Positions 1 to 9,617 are shown, numbered from the stretch's first letter. The stretch is 64,000 bases of DNA from Pontibacterium sp964228735 (GCF_964228735.1 NZ_CAXRBQ010000106.1:8953-72952), one strand, 5' to 3'. The notes: generated from the letters alone by a model not told the origin. Translations and numbers: made by a program.

Positions 1-84
1 AATTACCGTATCCAGTTCGGTTTCCTGCGCATACGCAGGCAGAGCCGCCAGCAGGGCTGCTGACAGAGACAGAGTAGTTTTCAT
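1..84 (-). CDS. btuB: TonB-dependent receptor, BtuB-like (N-terminus only)
   Basis: Only the first 28 codons are inside the window; the gene runs off the left edge. The start codon is read from 84 to 82, preceded by a GAGGGG ribosome binding site at about 89-95. The peptide begins MKTTLSLSAALLAALPAYA, a clear signal peptide ending at AYA, followed by QETELDTVI, which resembles the TonB box at the start of mature outer-membrane receptors. A cobalamin riboswitch lies just upstream, so an outer-membrane vitamin B12 (corrinoid) receptor of the BtuB type is the best reading. The specificity is inferred from the riboswitch, since the barrel and plug are not visible. Confidence 0.7.
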   Translation of the reverse strand, partial: MKTTLSLSAALLAALPAYAQETELDTVI

Positions 85-128
85 TATTCCCCTCGAGATG
101 TGCCCACCGCACATGGTCTGAATATGAG

Positions 129-317
129 GTTACTGGTCGGTCTCCGGGCTTACGACCTGCATCAATGGATGCAGGCAACAGCACCTTCCCAGATCCGAAA
201 ATCCAGTGGTATCCAGCTGTTGTTATGGTCGTTTACCGTTGCGGGGGCAGCGTTGGACTTGCACCAACTTCCCGATTCTCCCAACTGTTGGTCCGTCAAT
301 GTGCGGGCACCAGTAAC
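129..317 (-). promoter_or_regulatory. Cobalamin (adenosylcobalamin) riboswitch
   Basis: Read on the minus strand this stretch carries the conserved blocks of the cobalamin riboswitch in order: GGTGCC near the 5' end, GGGAA followed by GGTGCAAGTCC, the diagnostic CCCCCGCAACGGT, a GGGAAGG block, and AAGCCCGGAGACC near the 3' end. The closing helix is visible as GTTACT (5' side, 312-317) pairing with AGTAAC (3' side, 129-134). Between the aptamer and the receptor start a hairpin with arms ATGTGC/GCACAT (98-103 and 109-114) sits next to the GAGGGG ribosome binding site. That suggests control of translation initiation, with expression falling when B12 is plentiful. Confidence 0.9.
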
Positions 318-402
318 AGGCGGCGCTAGTGTAGGCATTGCGGCGCTGGCGAGCAATTGAAACTGGATCAGTTAACTATGAAGTTTATTCAAGAACTAGC
401 AA

Positions 403-1314
403 TTACTTGGTTGTTTCTTTCAAGTGTTCGTACAGTTTCTGGTTTTCTGGCAGCGTCAGTCCGGCCTGTTTGGCCTTCTGGAGAAGGTAACCGGTGATGT
501 AGTCCAACTCCGTTTTTCGCTGATGCCGTACATCCTGCAGCATTGAGGAGAAGTTGGCGCCGGTTGCACGGGCCACCGATTCAGCCTGTTGGATCGCCGG
601 GCCATCAAACAGCTGCAGATTGAGCTGCTGGCACAGTTGGTCGATCTCAGCGCAGACACGGCTCATATGCTGAAACTTTTCCGGATCTTCCGTCAGTTCA
701 CCGTTTCGGCAGTCGTAGAAGGCGGTCAACGGGTTGATCGCGCAGTTGATGGCCAGCTTACGCCACAGGCTCAGTTCGATCTGCTCGTCAGCAACCAGCG
801 TCAGGTCTGAGGGGGTTAACTCTGGCGGGATGGCCGGTAACGCTGTCGTTGCCTGCGAAAGTGGACCTGCCTTGGTTTCACCGCTGCCGGCAAACACCAC
901 ATGGAAGGGGGCTTTCAGCCAGGCACCGTCGGTGGTGGACGCCGCCCAGACGTTGATGGGTGCAAGGCGGGTTGCTGCTTCCTGTTGGGCGCCCATACCG
1001 TTCTGCATCACTACAACACAGGCATCCTGTCTTATCTGACTGGCAACGGGCTCGAGGGCGGGCAGGGTGTCGTAGGCCTTGGTGGTTATCAACAGGTTGC
1101 TGATCGGGCCGCAGTTGTCGGGTAGGCATGCGTCTACTGGATAATAATGATGCGTATCTTCGCTTTCCAGTACGACCGCACCTTTAGCATTAAAGGTATC
1201 CAAACGTTCAGGGCTACGGAGGATCAGGGTTACCTGGTGACCTGCTTTGGCCAGGTGTGCTGCCCACAGGCAACCAATCGAACCTGCGCCAAGAATATGC
1301 CAGTGTGCTGCCAT
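403..1314 (-). CDS. panE: 2-dehydropantoate 2-reductase (PanE/ApbA family)
   Basis: The 303-residue product is a ketopantoate reductase, which uses NADPH to reduce 2-dehydropantoate to pantoate in the pantothenate/CoA pathway in the cytoplasm. The N-terminus has the dinucleotide-binding motif GAGSIG at residues 9-14. The middle carries WRKLAINCAINPLTA, the family's catalytic Lys and Asn region. The C-terminal helical domain has the SSMLQD and KTELDYI segments that contribute Ser and Glu to the substrate site. Length fits the family (about 300). It is monocistronic and convergent on the btuB leader. No other pantothenate gene is adjacent, so a paralogue acting on another 2-keto acid cannot be excluded. 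Confidence 0.85.
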   Translation of the reverse strand: MAAHWHILGAGSIGCLWAAHLAKAGHQVTLILRSPERLDTFNAKGAVVLESEDTHHYYPVDACLPDNCGPISNLLITTKAYDTLPALEPVASQIRQDACVVVMQNGMGAQQEAATRLAPINVWAASTTDGAWLKAPFHVVFAGSGETKAGPLSQATTALPAIPPELTPSDLTLVADEQIELSLWRKLAINCAINPLTAFYDCRNGELTEDPEKFQHMSRVCAEIDQLCQQLNLQLFDGPAIQQAESVARATGANFSSMLQDVRHQRKTELDYITGYLLQKAKQAGLTLPENQKLYEHLKETTK

Positions 1315-1440
1315 TGATCTGATCCTTTCTAGATGTGGAGAGTAAACAGTCGCTAATGATAACTATCTGAGTCTTTGGGTGAAATGGCTTGTGGCCTCAT
1401 ATAAAATTCATGCATTACACAAGAATTTCAGGAGCAATCG

Positions 1441-1926
1441 ATGCCATCTTTTGACGTTGTATCCGAGCTGGATACCCACGAACTGACCAACGCTGTAGAC
1501 CAGGCCAACCGCGAAATCGACAAGCGTTACGACTTCAAAGGTGTTGATGCCAAGTTTGAACTGAATGACGACTCCATCGTGATGACCGCTGAGGTGGACT
1601 TTCAGCTGCAGCAGATGATGGATGTTCTGCGTACCAAAATGGTGGCGCGTAAGATTGATGTGCGCTGCATGGACGTGAAAGACCCGGAAATGGCAAATAT
1701 GCGTGCCCGCCAGACCATTGTTCTGAAGCAGGGCCTGGACCAGCCAACGGCGAAAAAGATCACCAAGATGATCAAGGAAGATAAAAAGCTGAAGGTACAG
1801 ACCCAGGTACAGGGTGAGCAGGTACGTGTAACCGGTAAGAAGCGTGATGATCTGCAGGCGGTTATCGCAATGCTGCGTGAAGCCGAACTGGAAATTCCAC
1901 TGCAGTTCAACAACTTCCGCGACTGA
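1441..1926 (+). CDS. yajQ: YajQ family cyclic-di-GMP-binding / nucleotide-binding protein
   Basis: The 161-residue product matches the YajQ (DUF520) family from its MPSFDVVSELDTHELTNA start through the RYDFKGVDAKFEL segment to the closing IPLQFNNFRD. The family folds as two ferredoxin-like domains; members bind nucleotides, and the Xanthomonas and Pseudomonas relatives bind cyclic di-GMP. The start has a good AGGAGC ribosome binding site. A TATAAA element at 1400-1405 could be its -10 box. It is a single gene. Its c-di-GMP role is known only for relatives, but it is of interest because this window encodes several c-di-GMP enzymes. Confidence 0.9.
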   Translation: MPSFDVVSELDTHELTNAVDQANREIDKRYDFKGVDAKFELNDDSIVMTAEVDFQLQQMMDVLRTKMVARKIDVRCMDVKDPEMANMRARQTIVLKQGLDQPTAKKITKMIKEDKKLKVQTQVQGEQVRVTGKKRDDLQAVIAMLREAELEIPLQFNNFRD

Positions 1927-1976
1927 TTGTGGTCACATCACAAGAACCTGTCATTGATTGAATCAGGGAGCTACCT

Positions 1977-3560
1977 ATGCAGGGGCCTCAAGCCAGCTGG
2001 CGTGAATCGCTTGGGGCTTTTTTTCACCCTCGGGTGATTGTGATGTTGTTGTTGGGATTCTCCGCCGGAATCCCAATCCTTCTTATATTCTCCTCCCTTT
2101 CCCTGTGGCTGCGAGAAGCGGGTATTGAGCGTGCCGCGATCACCTTCTTCAGTTGGGCCGCACTGGGTTACTCTTTTAAGTTTGTTTGGGCGCCGTTGGT
2201 GGATCAGCTTCCCGTGCCCTGGCTCTCCCGCGCTCTGGGTCGTCGACGCAGTTGGTTGCTGCTGGCACAGCTAGCGATCATTGCTGCGATTGGGGGGATG
2301 GCGAGCATTGATCCAGCGCTTGGGGAGGGCAGCCAGACTGCCATGGCGTTGGCGGCAGTTGCGCTGGGTTTTTCGTCGGCCACGCAGGATATCGTGATCG
2401 ACGCCTACCGTATCGAGGCGGCTGATACCCGATTGCAGAGTATGATGTCGGCGGCCTATATCGCCGGTTACCGCGTGGCAATGGTGGTGGCGGGTGCCGG
2501 AGCTTTGGTGTTGGCTGCTGGTTTTGGTACCGAATTGGGTAACTATCAGTACGCTGCCTGGAGCAGCACCTACTGGATTATGGCTGCAGTGATGCTGGTG
2601 GGGGTGTTCACCACCCTCAATATCCGGGAACCTGAAGTCAGTGCACAGCGCAGCTATAACCACAGCGCCGTCGAATATGGCCGCTTTGTTGTACTGTTTG
2701 CCTTGGCGCTGGTCGGTTTTATCCTCTGCTTCTACTTCACCTCTGAGCCCGCACGCGAACTGAAAAAGGCACTGGCTGAGCTATTGGGTAACCATGCGTT
2801 GGGTTCTTTCCTGATTGAAGCGTTGCGCCTTGGTTTGGCTGCGTGTGTGAGTTTTATCCTGGCCCGGGCGTTGTTAAAAACCGGACTGGTTGAACGCTCG
2901 ATGGTGGATGAAACTTACGTCGCGCCGGTACGTGATTTCTTTGATCGTTATGGTGTAAAAGCGGCCCTGTATCTGTTGTTGCTGGTGGGCAGTTACCGTA
3001 TATCCGATATCGTCTTGGGTGTGATCTCCAACGTGTTTTATCTGGATATGGGCTTCAGCAAAGAGGAGATCGCTACCGCGGTTAAAACCTTTGGTGTAGT
3101 GATGGCGATTGTGGGTGGCTTTCTGGGCGGTCTGTTGGCCATGCGCTGGGGGGTGTTGCGTATTCTCTTCCTAGGAGCGCTGCTGTCGGCGGCAACCAAT
3201 CTGCTGTTTATGATTCTGGCGGATAAAGGTGCTGACCTACTCTGGCTGTATATTGTGGTGGCAGCGGATAACCTGTCGGCAGGGCTTGCTGGCGCGGCCT
3301 TCGTGGCATTCCTCTCCAGCCTGACCAGTATCTCGTTTACAGCGATGCAATACGCAATTTTCAGCTCGTTAATGACGCTGCTGCCCAAGGTTCTGGGTGG
3401 TTACTCCGGCTCCATCGTGGATAGCGTCGGTTACGACTGGTTCTTTATCTTTACCGCACTGATTGGTTTGCCGGTGTTGGTGCTGATTGTGATGGCGCAG
3501 CGTTGGCTGGGGTTTGAAGAGCCAGAAGCCGTTAGTACTGAAAAGGCTGATTCTGTGTAG
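1977..3560 (+). CDS. ampG: AmpG-like muropeptide MFS transporter
   Basis: This 527-residue inner-membrane protein has twelve or more hydrophobic segments and the AmpG pattern: an N-terminal LLLGFSAGIPILLIFSSL segment, then FSWAALGYSFKFVWAPLVD and the loop LGRRRSWLL. AmpG proteins import anhydro-muropeptides released by cell-wall turnover for recycling, and so influence beta-lactamase induction where AmpR is present. The start is preceded by AGGGAG. The N-terminal half is about 200 residues, followed by a longer central loop than the E. coli protein has. It shares a bidirectional terminator with the convergent fabG-like gene. Substrate is inferred from family resemblance. Confidence 0.85.
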   Translation: MQGPQASWRESLGAFFHPRVIVMLLLGFSAGIPILLIFSSLSLWLREAGIERAAITFFSWAALGYSFKFVWAPLVDQLPVPWLSRALGRRRSWLLLAQLAIIAAIGGMASIDPALGEGSQTAMALAAVALGFSSATQDIVIDAYRIEAADTRLQSMMSAAYIAGYRVAMVVAGAGALVLAAGFGTELGNYQYAAWSSTYWIMAAVMLVGVFTTLNIREPEVSAQRSYNHSAVEYGRFVVLFALALVGFILCFYFTSEPARELKKALAELLGNHALGSFLIEALRLGLAACVSFILARALLKTGLVERSMVDETYVAPVRDFFDRYGVKAALYLLLLVGSYRISDIVLGVISNVFYLDMGFSKEEIATAVKTFGVVMAIVGGFLGGLLAMRWGVLRILFLGALLSAATNLLFMILADKGADLLWLYIVVAADNLSAGLAGAAFVAFLSSLTSISFTAMQYAIFSSLMTLLPKVLGGYSGSIVDSVGYDWFFIFTALIGLPVLVLIVMAQRWLGFEEPEAVSTEKADSV

Positions 3561-3643
3561 GTTGGGTCGAGGCGTAGCCGACACCCAACACCACTGCGTG
3601 ATCGAAGAATTGCTGGGTGTCGCTTTACTCGACCCAACCTACC
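3558..3643. repeat. Imperfect inverted repeat, REP/MITE-like
   Basis: Left arm TAGGTTGGGTCGA (3558-3570) is the reverse complement of TCGACCCAACCTA at the right end, and inner segments GACACCCA and TGGGTGTC also pair. The element begins inside the ampG stop codon and fills the gap to the terminator. It has no coding capacity. The arrangement resembles the short palindromic repeats that are dispersed in many gammaproteobacterial genomes. Confidence 0.6.
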
Positions 3644-3649
3644 TAAAAC

Positions 3650-3680
3650 AAAAAAACCGGCCAATTGGCCGGTTTTTTTA
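3650..3680. terminator. Bidirectional rho-independent terminator
   Basis: A perfect stem AACCGGCCAATTGGCCGGTT is flanked by an A run on the left and a T run on the right. It can therefore end transcription of both ampG (plus strand) and the fabG-like gene (minus strand), which converge here. Confidence 0.9.
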
Positions 3681-3700
3681 GAAGGAGACAGTTCGAAGGA

Positions 3701-4468
3701 TTAGATGCGCAGTGCGCCGTCTACTTCGATGCAGCGACCGTTTACGTAGTCGTTTTCCAGGATAAAGGAAACGGTACGTGCGATCTCTTCAGGTTTACCC
3801 AGACGCTTAGCAGGAATGCCCGCAGCGATCTTGTCCAGTGCTTCCGGTTTCATGCTCATTACCATCTCGGTACCGATGTAGCCCGGTGCGATGGATGCTG
3901 CACGGATACCGTAGCGCGCCAGTTCTTTCGCCCAGGTTACAGCCATCGCTTCTACGCCTGCTTTAGTCGCGGTGTAGTTGGTCTGGCCCATGTTGCCGTG
4001 ACGGGAGATGGAAGAGATGTTGATGATGCAACCTTCAACACCCAGGTCGATCATCTGAGCTGCGGCTTCACGAGCACACAGGAAGGTACCGGTCAGGTTA
4101 ACATCCATCACCAGGTTCCACTGGTCCATGCTCATCTTGCTTTTAACTTTGCCAGTCTCACGGTCAACCTTCAGGAACAGGCCATCGCGGGTAACACCGG
4201 CGTTGTTTACAACACCGTTAAGTGTGCCGAAGTCGGCAACCACATCCTGGAACAGTTTTTCTACATCTGCTTCGTCCGCAACGTTACAGATATAGCCGCG
4301 TGCTTCCACGCCTTTTTCCATGCAAAGACCGACAGTCTCGTCGATAGCTTCCTGACTCAGGTCAGCCAGTGCCAGCTTTACACCCTTACCAGCGAGTTCC
4401 AGTGCCATTGCGCGACCCAGACCGCGACCACCGCCAGTAATAACAATAACTTTATCTTTCAGTTCCAT
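3701..4468 (-). CDS. fabG: 3-oxoacyl-ACP reductase-like short-chain dehydrogenase (FabG family)
   Basis: The 255-residue protein is a classical short-chain dehydrogenase/reductase that would use NAD(P)H on a 3-oxoacyl-ACP/CoA or related ketone. The nucleotide-binding motif TGGGRGLG is at about residues 11-18, NNAGV follows in mid-protein, and the catalytic Ser-Tyr-Lys set is seen in NISSISRHGNMGQTNYTATKAG. The C-terminus ends VDGALRI, as in FabG proteins. A good AAGGTAA ribosome binding site precedes the start. It is not within a fab cluster, so it may be a paralogue serving another pathway, for example polyhydroxyalkanoate or alcohol metabolism, rather than the housekeeping enzyme. Confidence 0.8.
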   Translation of the reverse strand: MELKDKVIVITGGGRGLGRAMALELAGKGVKLALADLSQEAIDETVGLCMEKGVEARGYICNVADEADVEKLFQDVVADFGTLNGVVNNAGVTRDGLFLKVDRETGKVKSKMSMDQWNLVMDVNLTGTFLCAREAAAQMIDLGVEGCIINISSISRHGNMGQTNYTATKAGVEAMAVTWAKELARYGIRAASIAPGYIGTEMVMSMKPEALDKIAAGIPAKRLGKPEEIARTVSFILENDYVNGRCIEVDGALRI

Positions 4469-4900
4469 CGTGGGGTTACCTTATTCTCGGTTAACTCTTT
4501 TTTATTGTGCGTTGCGTCATTTTGCGTACGGAAACGTTATATCGCTTTTGCACAAAAGTCTAGAATCTGCACAGTTAAAATTAGGCGCTTTCCCGTATTT
4601 TTCAATCGCAAAGCCGCATGGTGTCGTTTGTTGCGGCTGCTAAGATTATGAAATTAATGGCTTTTTGCAGTTGCGTGAATTTTTTGTGCAGGTGCAGCGT
4701 GCATGAATTTTTATCCCAAAGTAGGGGGTGAAAAATGGGCATTTAACCCCATATAAAAGTACTAATGGCGGGGGAGAACAAAACGTTGCCGGACTGGGGT
4801 AGGAGGCTTGGTCTACAGGTTTCTATAGTACTGCCCGATAAGGGTGAAACCCGTTATAGTCTGGTGGTCCCGTCTATCTGATTGTATCCAGAGGTTATGA
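4469..4900. other. Intergenic region between divergent fabG-like gene and fxsA
   Basis: This 432-base AT-rich gap must hold promoters for both divergent genes. I see possible -10 boxes (TATAAA near 4750, TATAGT near 4825 and 4855) but no -35 partner at correct spacing. No open reading frame with a convincing ribosome binding site, no RNA gene and no strong terminator were seen. Confidence 0.5.
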
Positions 4901-5452
4901 ATGCGGTTTCTTTTTCTTCTCTTCATCATTGTCCCGATCATTGAGATCACACTGCTGATTCAGGTAGGTCAGGCGATTGGCGCCTGGTATACCGTTGGTT
5001 TGGTGCTGCTGTCTGCGTTTATTGGTGTAAATATGCTGCGCTATCAGAGTGTATCTACCTTGGCGCGAGCCCAGCAGCGCGCTAATCAGGGGGAAATCCC
5101 AGGGCGGGAGATGGTCGAAGGGATTGTGCTGGCGGTCGGTGGTGCCCTGCTTGTAACGCCGGGTTTTGTGACCGACGTGATCGGTTTCTGTTGTCTGATC
5201 CCTTATACGCGCCAGGCATTTGCAAATGCGATGATCAGTCGATTTACAGTTGTAGCGATGAACAGCCGTCAGGCTTCGTTTGAGAGCACGTTCGGCGGCC
5301 CGGGTTTTGATCCGTCGTCTCCGGAAGGGTTTGAGTCTAAAGAGCAATCCCAGCAGGAAGGTGCCCACTACGCGGATTCTCCGTTCCGTAAAGATAAGCC
5401 GCAGTCACACGGTGGTGATGTGATCGACGGTGAATATCAGCGCAAAGAGTAA
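4901..5452 (+). CDS. fxsA: FxsA family membrane protein
   Basis: The 183-residue product has the FxsA (cytoplasmic membrane protein) layout. An N-terminal hydrophobic pair covers LFLLFIIVPIIEITLLIQVG and YTVGLVLLSAFIGVNMLR. A further membrane segment, LAVGGALLVTPGFVTDVIGFCCLIP, follows, and the soluble tail is acidic and polar. The conserved RxQ region and the GALLVTPGFVTDxIGF block are typical. In E. coli, overproduction of FxsA relieves F-plasmid exclusion of phage T7; its physiological role is not settled. It lies directly upstream of groES, a common arrangement in gammaproteobacteria. GAGG precedes the start. Confidence 0.9.
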   Translation: MRFLFLLFIIVPIIEITLLIQVGQAIGAWYTVGLVLLSAFIGVNMLRYQSVSTLARAQQRANQGEIPGREMVEGIVLAVGGALLVTPGFVTDVIGFCCLIPYTRQAFANAMISRFTVVAMNSRQASFESTFGGPGFDPSSPEGFESKEQSQQEGAHYADSPFRKDKPQSHGGDVIDGEYQRKE

Positions 5453-5485
5453 TAGAAAAAAATCAAAAAATTTTGCGGTGGGGTG

Positions 5486-5510
5486 TTGAAAACAGTTTTG
5501 ACGGCCCCAT
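5486..5510 (+). promoter_or_regulatory. Sigma-32 (heat shock) promoter of groESL
   Basis: TTGAAA at 5486-5491 and CCCCAT at 5505-5510 are separated by 13 bases, matching the RpoH consensus (CTTGAAA, 11-16 bases, CCCCAT). It lies about 95 bases upstream of groES. No CIRCE element was seen, so heat induction here is most likely through RpoH rather than HrcA. A perfect short palindrome ACGGAA-CGGTA-TTCCGT (5527-5543) follows in the untranslated leader. Confidence 0.85.
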
Positions 5511-5603
5511 CTTTGAAACAACCGATACGGAACGGTATTCCGTTTCGATACAAAACAACTAATTCAATTGTTTTTCGATCAGTTAGATCAGGAGAATGAA
5601 CTA

Positions 5604-5897
5604 ATGAAAATCCGTCCACTTCACGACCGTGTTGTTATCCGTCGTAGCGAGGAAGAAGCGACCACAGCGGGTGGCATCGTACTGCCAGGTGCAGCAGCAG
5701 AGAAGCCTAACCAGGGTGAAGTTGTTGCAGTAGGTACAGGCCGTGTCCTGAATAGCGGTGACGTACAGCCACTGACCGTTAAAGTGGGTGACAAAGTTCT
5801 GTTCGGTGCTTACGCAGGCTCCAATACCATCAAAGTTGAAGGTGAAGAGCTGCTGATCATGACCGAAGGCGAAATCTACGGCGTACTGGAAGACTAA
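5604..5897 (+). CDS. groES: Co-chaperonin GroES
   Basis: The 97-residue product is the GroES cap that closes the GroEL folding chamber. It starts MKIRPLHDRVVIRR and contains the family blocks TAGGIVLPGAAAEKP (mobile loop), VGDKVLFGAYAG and EGELLIMTEGEIYGVLE. I chose the start at 5604 because it has an AGGAG ribosome binding site at 5590-5594 and gives the standard length; an upstream in-frame ATG at 5568 would add 12 unrelated residues. It is the first gene of the groESL operon, 61 bases before groEL, under the heat-shock promoter. Confidence 0.97.
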   Translation: MKIRPLHDRVVIRRSEEEATTAGGIVLPGAAAEKPNQGEVVAVGTGRVLNSGDVQPLTVKVGDKVLFGAYAGSNTIKVEGEELLIMTEGEIYGVLED

Positions 5898-5958
5898 TCG
5901 TCTCCATCTTTATTTGTCGTTTTTTTAAGAATTTATCGATTACAGGATTATTTGAATC

Positions 5959-7608
<1,650 letters not shown>

Positions 7609-7633
7609 TCATCCCCCACGACACTTATGTCAG

Positions 7634-7662
7634 AAAAAGCCCGGCTTGTGCCGGGCTTTTTT
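7634..7662 (+). terminator. Rho-independent terminator of groESL
   Basis: The stem AAGCCCGGC / GCCGGGCTT with a short TTGT loop is followed by a T tract, 26 bases after the groEL stop codon. Confidence 0.95.
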
Positions 7663-7711
7663 GTGTCTGGAGGAAATGTAGAAACTCAGCGCTGATAGGG
7701 GGTGTAGCCTG

Positions 7712-7752
7712 ATACGTATCGTGTATACAGATTCTCTATACGCGATACGTAT
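7712..7752. promoter_or_regulatory. Large near-perfect palindrome upstream of dppA (candidate operator)
   Basis: Left arm ATACGTATCGTGTATA (7712-7727) and right arm TATACGCGATACGTAT (7737-7752) are inverted repeats with one mismatch around a 9-base centre. Each arm contains the smaller palindrome ATACGTAT. There is no following T run, so it does not look like a terminator. It sits about 110 bases before dppA. A second palindrome, TTGAGT-AATC-ACTCAA (7818-7833), lies closer to the start codon. Either could be a regulator binding site; the regulator is unknown. Confidence 0.5.
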
Positions 7753-7864
7753 AGCCCTTTCCGTAATTCCGATTGGTGTCGTATTGGCCATCATTTAGTC
7801 TGTTTCTTGAACCTTAATTGAGTAATCACTCAACCCTAAGAAGAACAAACAAGGGACACACAAA

Positions 7865-9421
7865 ATGAAAAAGACCGCTTCGATTCTCGCCGGAGCCATG
7901 TTGAGCTTGGGTCTTATGACCGGGGCACAGGCCGCAACCCTGAAAATGGCATACGATGCCGATCCGGTTTCCCTCGATCCTCACGAACAGTTGTCCGGTG
8001 GTACCCTGCAGCTGTCCCACATGACGTTTGACCCGCTGGTACGCTGGACCCGTGATCTGGGCTTCGAGCCACGCCTGGCTGAAAAGTGGGAGCGTGTTGA
8101 TGATCTGACGATGCGTTTCCACCTGCGTAAAGGTGTGAAATTCCACAGCGGTAACGACTTTACCGCACAAGACGTTGCCTTCACTTTCGAGCGTCTGCGC
8201 AACTCTGCTGACTTCAAGGCGGTTTTCTCGCCGTTCAAAGAGATCAAGGTTGTTGATGAACACACCATTGATCTGGTGACCAATCAGCCGTTTCCGCTGG
8301 TGCTGAACAACGCAACTTACCTGTTCCCAATGGATAGCAAGTTCTACACCGGTACCGATGAAAACGGTAACGCCAAGGACATGCTGGTGAAGCACGGTAA
8401 CTCCTTTGCATCCCGCAACATCTCCGGTACCGGTCCTTACACTGTGAGCTACCGCGAGCAGGGTGTGAAAGTTGAATTCGCACGTAACATGGATTACTGG
8501 GATAAGTCCTCCCCAGGTAACGTTGAAAAGATCGTGCTGACGCCGATCAAAGAAGCCCCAACCCGTGTCGCTGCACTGCTGTCCGGTGACGTGGACTTCA
8601 TCGCACCGGTACCACCAACCGACCACAAGCGTATCGGTAGTTCCAAGAAAGTGGACCTGGTAACCATGGGCGGGACCCGTGTAATCACCTTCCAGATGAA
8701 CCAGGAGCGCGTTGAAGCGTTCAAGGATGCACGTGTACGCCAGGCGATCGCTTACGCGATCAACCAGGAAGGTATCGTGAAGAAGATCATGAAAGGCTTC
8801 GCGACCCCGGCGGCACAGTTCTCTCCTAAGGGTTACCTGGGTTACAACGAAGCGCTGACTCCACGTTACGATGTGAAGAAAGCGAAACAGCTGATGAAAG
8901 AAGCCGGTTACGAGAAAGGCTTCAGCATCACCATGATGGCGCCAAACAACCGCTACGTGAACGATGCGAAGATCGCTCAGGCTGTGGCTTCCATGCTGTC
9001 TAAGATCAACATCAAGGTTGACCTGAAGACCATGCCTAAAGCGCAATACTGGCCGGAGTTCGATGCTCGTGCGGCTGACATGATGATGATCGGCTGGCAT
9101 GCGGATACCGAAGACTCCAACAACTTCTTCGAATTCCTGTCTACTTGCCCGAACAAGGACAGCGGTGCTGGCCAGTACAACAGCGGCAACTACTGTAACC
9201 CTAAAGTAGATGCGATGGTTGCACAGGCAAACGCTGAAACTGATCCGGCAAAACGTGCTGAGATCATGCAGGGCATCGAGAAGATCATTTACGACGAAGC
9301 GGGTTTCATCCCTCTGCACTGGCAGAACCTGGCGTGGGCTGCGAACAAAAACGTAGACCTGGAGCCTGTTCTGAACGTGATGAACTTCCCATACCTGGGT
9401 GACCTGGTCGTAAAAGACTGA
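7865..9421 (+). CDS. dppA: Periplasmic dipeptide/oligopeptide-binding protein (DppA-like)
   Basis: The 518-residue product is a family 5 extracellular solute-binding protein, the periplasmic receptor of a peptide ABC transporter. The signal peptide ends at GAQA (residues 20-23). The mature protein has the family pattern LKMAYDADPVSLDPHEQLSGG, RFHLRKGVKFHSG, and YAINQEGIVKKI. It is the first gene of a dppABCDF set, separated from dppB by an intercistronic terminator that would keep its transcript in excess. A GGGAC ribosome binding site precedes the start. The specificity (dipeptide, oligopeptide or another nickel/heme-type ligand of this family) is inferred from the downstream peptidase genes. 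Confidence 0.88.
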   Translation: MKKTASILAGAMLSLGLMTGAQAATLKMAYDADPVSLDPHEQLSGGTLQLSHMTFDPLVRWTRDLGFEPRLAEKWERVDDLTMRFHLRKGVKFHSGNDFTAQDVAFTFERLRNSADFKAVFSPFKEIKVVDEHTIDLVTNQPFPLVLNNATYLFPMDSKFYTGTDENGNAKDMLVKHGNSFASRNISGTGPYTVSYREQGVKVEFARNMDYWDKSSPGNVEKIVLTPIKEAPTRVAALLSGDVDFIAPVPPTDHKRIGSSKKVDLVTMGGTRVITFQMNQERVEAFKDARVRQAIAYAINQEGIVKKIMKGFATPAAQFSPKGYLGYNEALTPRYDVKKAKQLMKEAGYEKGFSITMMAPNNRYVNDAKIAQAVASMLSKINIKVDLKTMPKAQYWPEFDARAADMMMIGWHADTEDSNNFFEFLSTCPNKDSGAGQYNSGNYCNPKVDAMVAQANAETDPAKRAEIMQGIEKIIYDEAGFIPLHWQNLAWAANKNVDLEPVLNVMNFPYLGDLVVKD

Positions 9422-9451
9422 TTGCAGGTAGACCGAGTCTTCGGTCATGGT

Positions 9452-9483
9452 GACAACCCCCGTGCGGGGGTTGTCCTCTTTTT
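9452..9483 (+). terminator. Intercistronic terminator between dppA and dppB
   Basis: The stem GACAACCCCC / GGGGGTTGTC around CGTGC is followed by CTCTTTTT. Placed between the binding-protein gene and the permease genes, it probably lets only part of transcription continue, as is common for ABC transporter operons where the binding protein is needed in excess. Confidence 0.85.
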
Positions 9484-9617
9484 CCAAGCTTCTGCCTGTG
9501 GTTGGGGGATAGCGACCCTGACCGCCTGTGGATACACTCCACACATTGCATTCGCTACATAACTCAAAGAATAAAAGTCCGTTCAGGGAAGTGCGGGCGC
9601 ATCAAGGCTGAAATACC

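Noticed and set aside
3665..4651. 328-codon plus-strand frame opposite the fabG-like gene
   Set aside because: The minus-strand gene has the full SDR signature and a ribosome binding site; the plus-strand frame starts inside the terminator.
7826..9544. 572-codon frame on the minus strand opposite dppA
   Set aside because: Shadow of a highly biased gene; the plus-strand product has a signal peptide and family motifs, while the minus-strand product matches nothing and runs through the dppA terminator.
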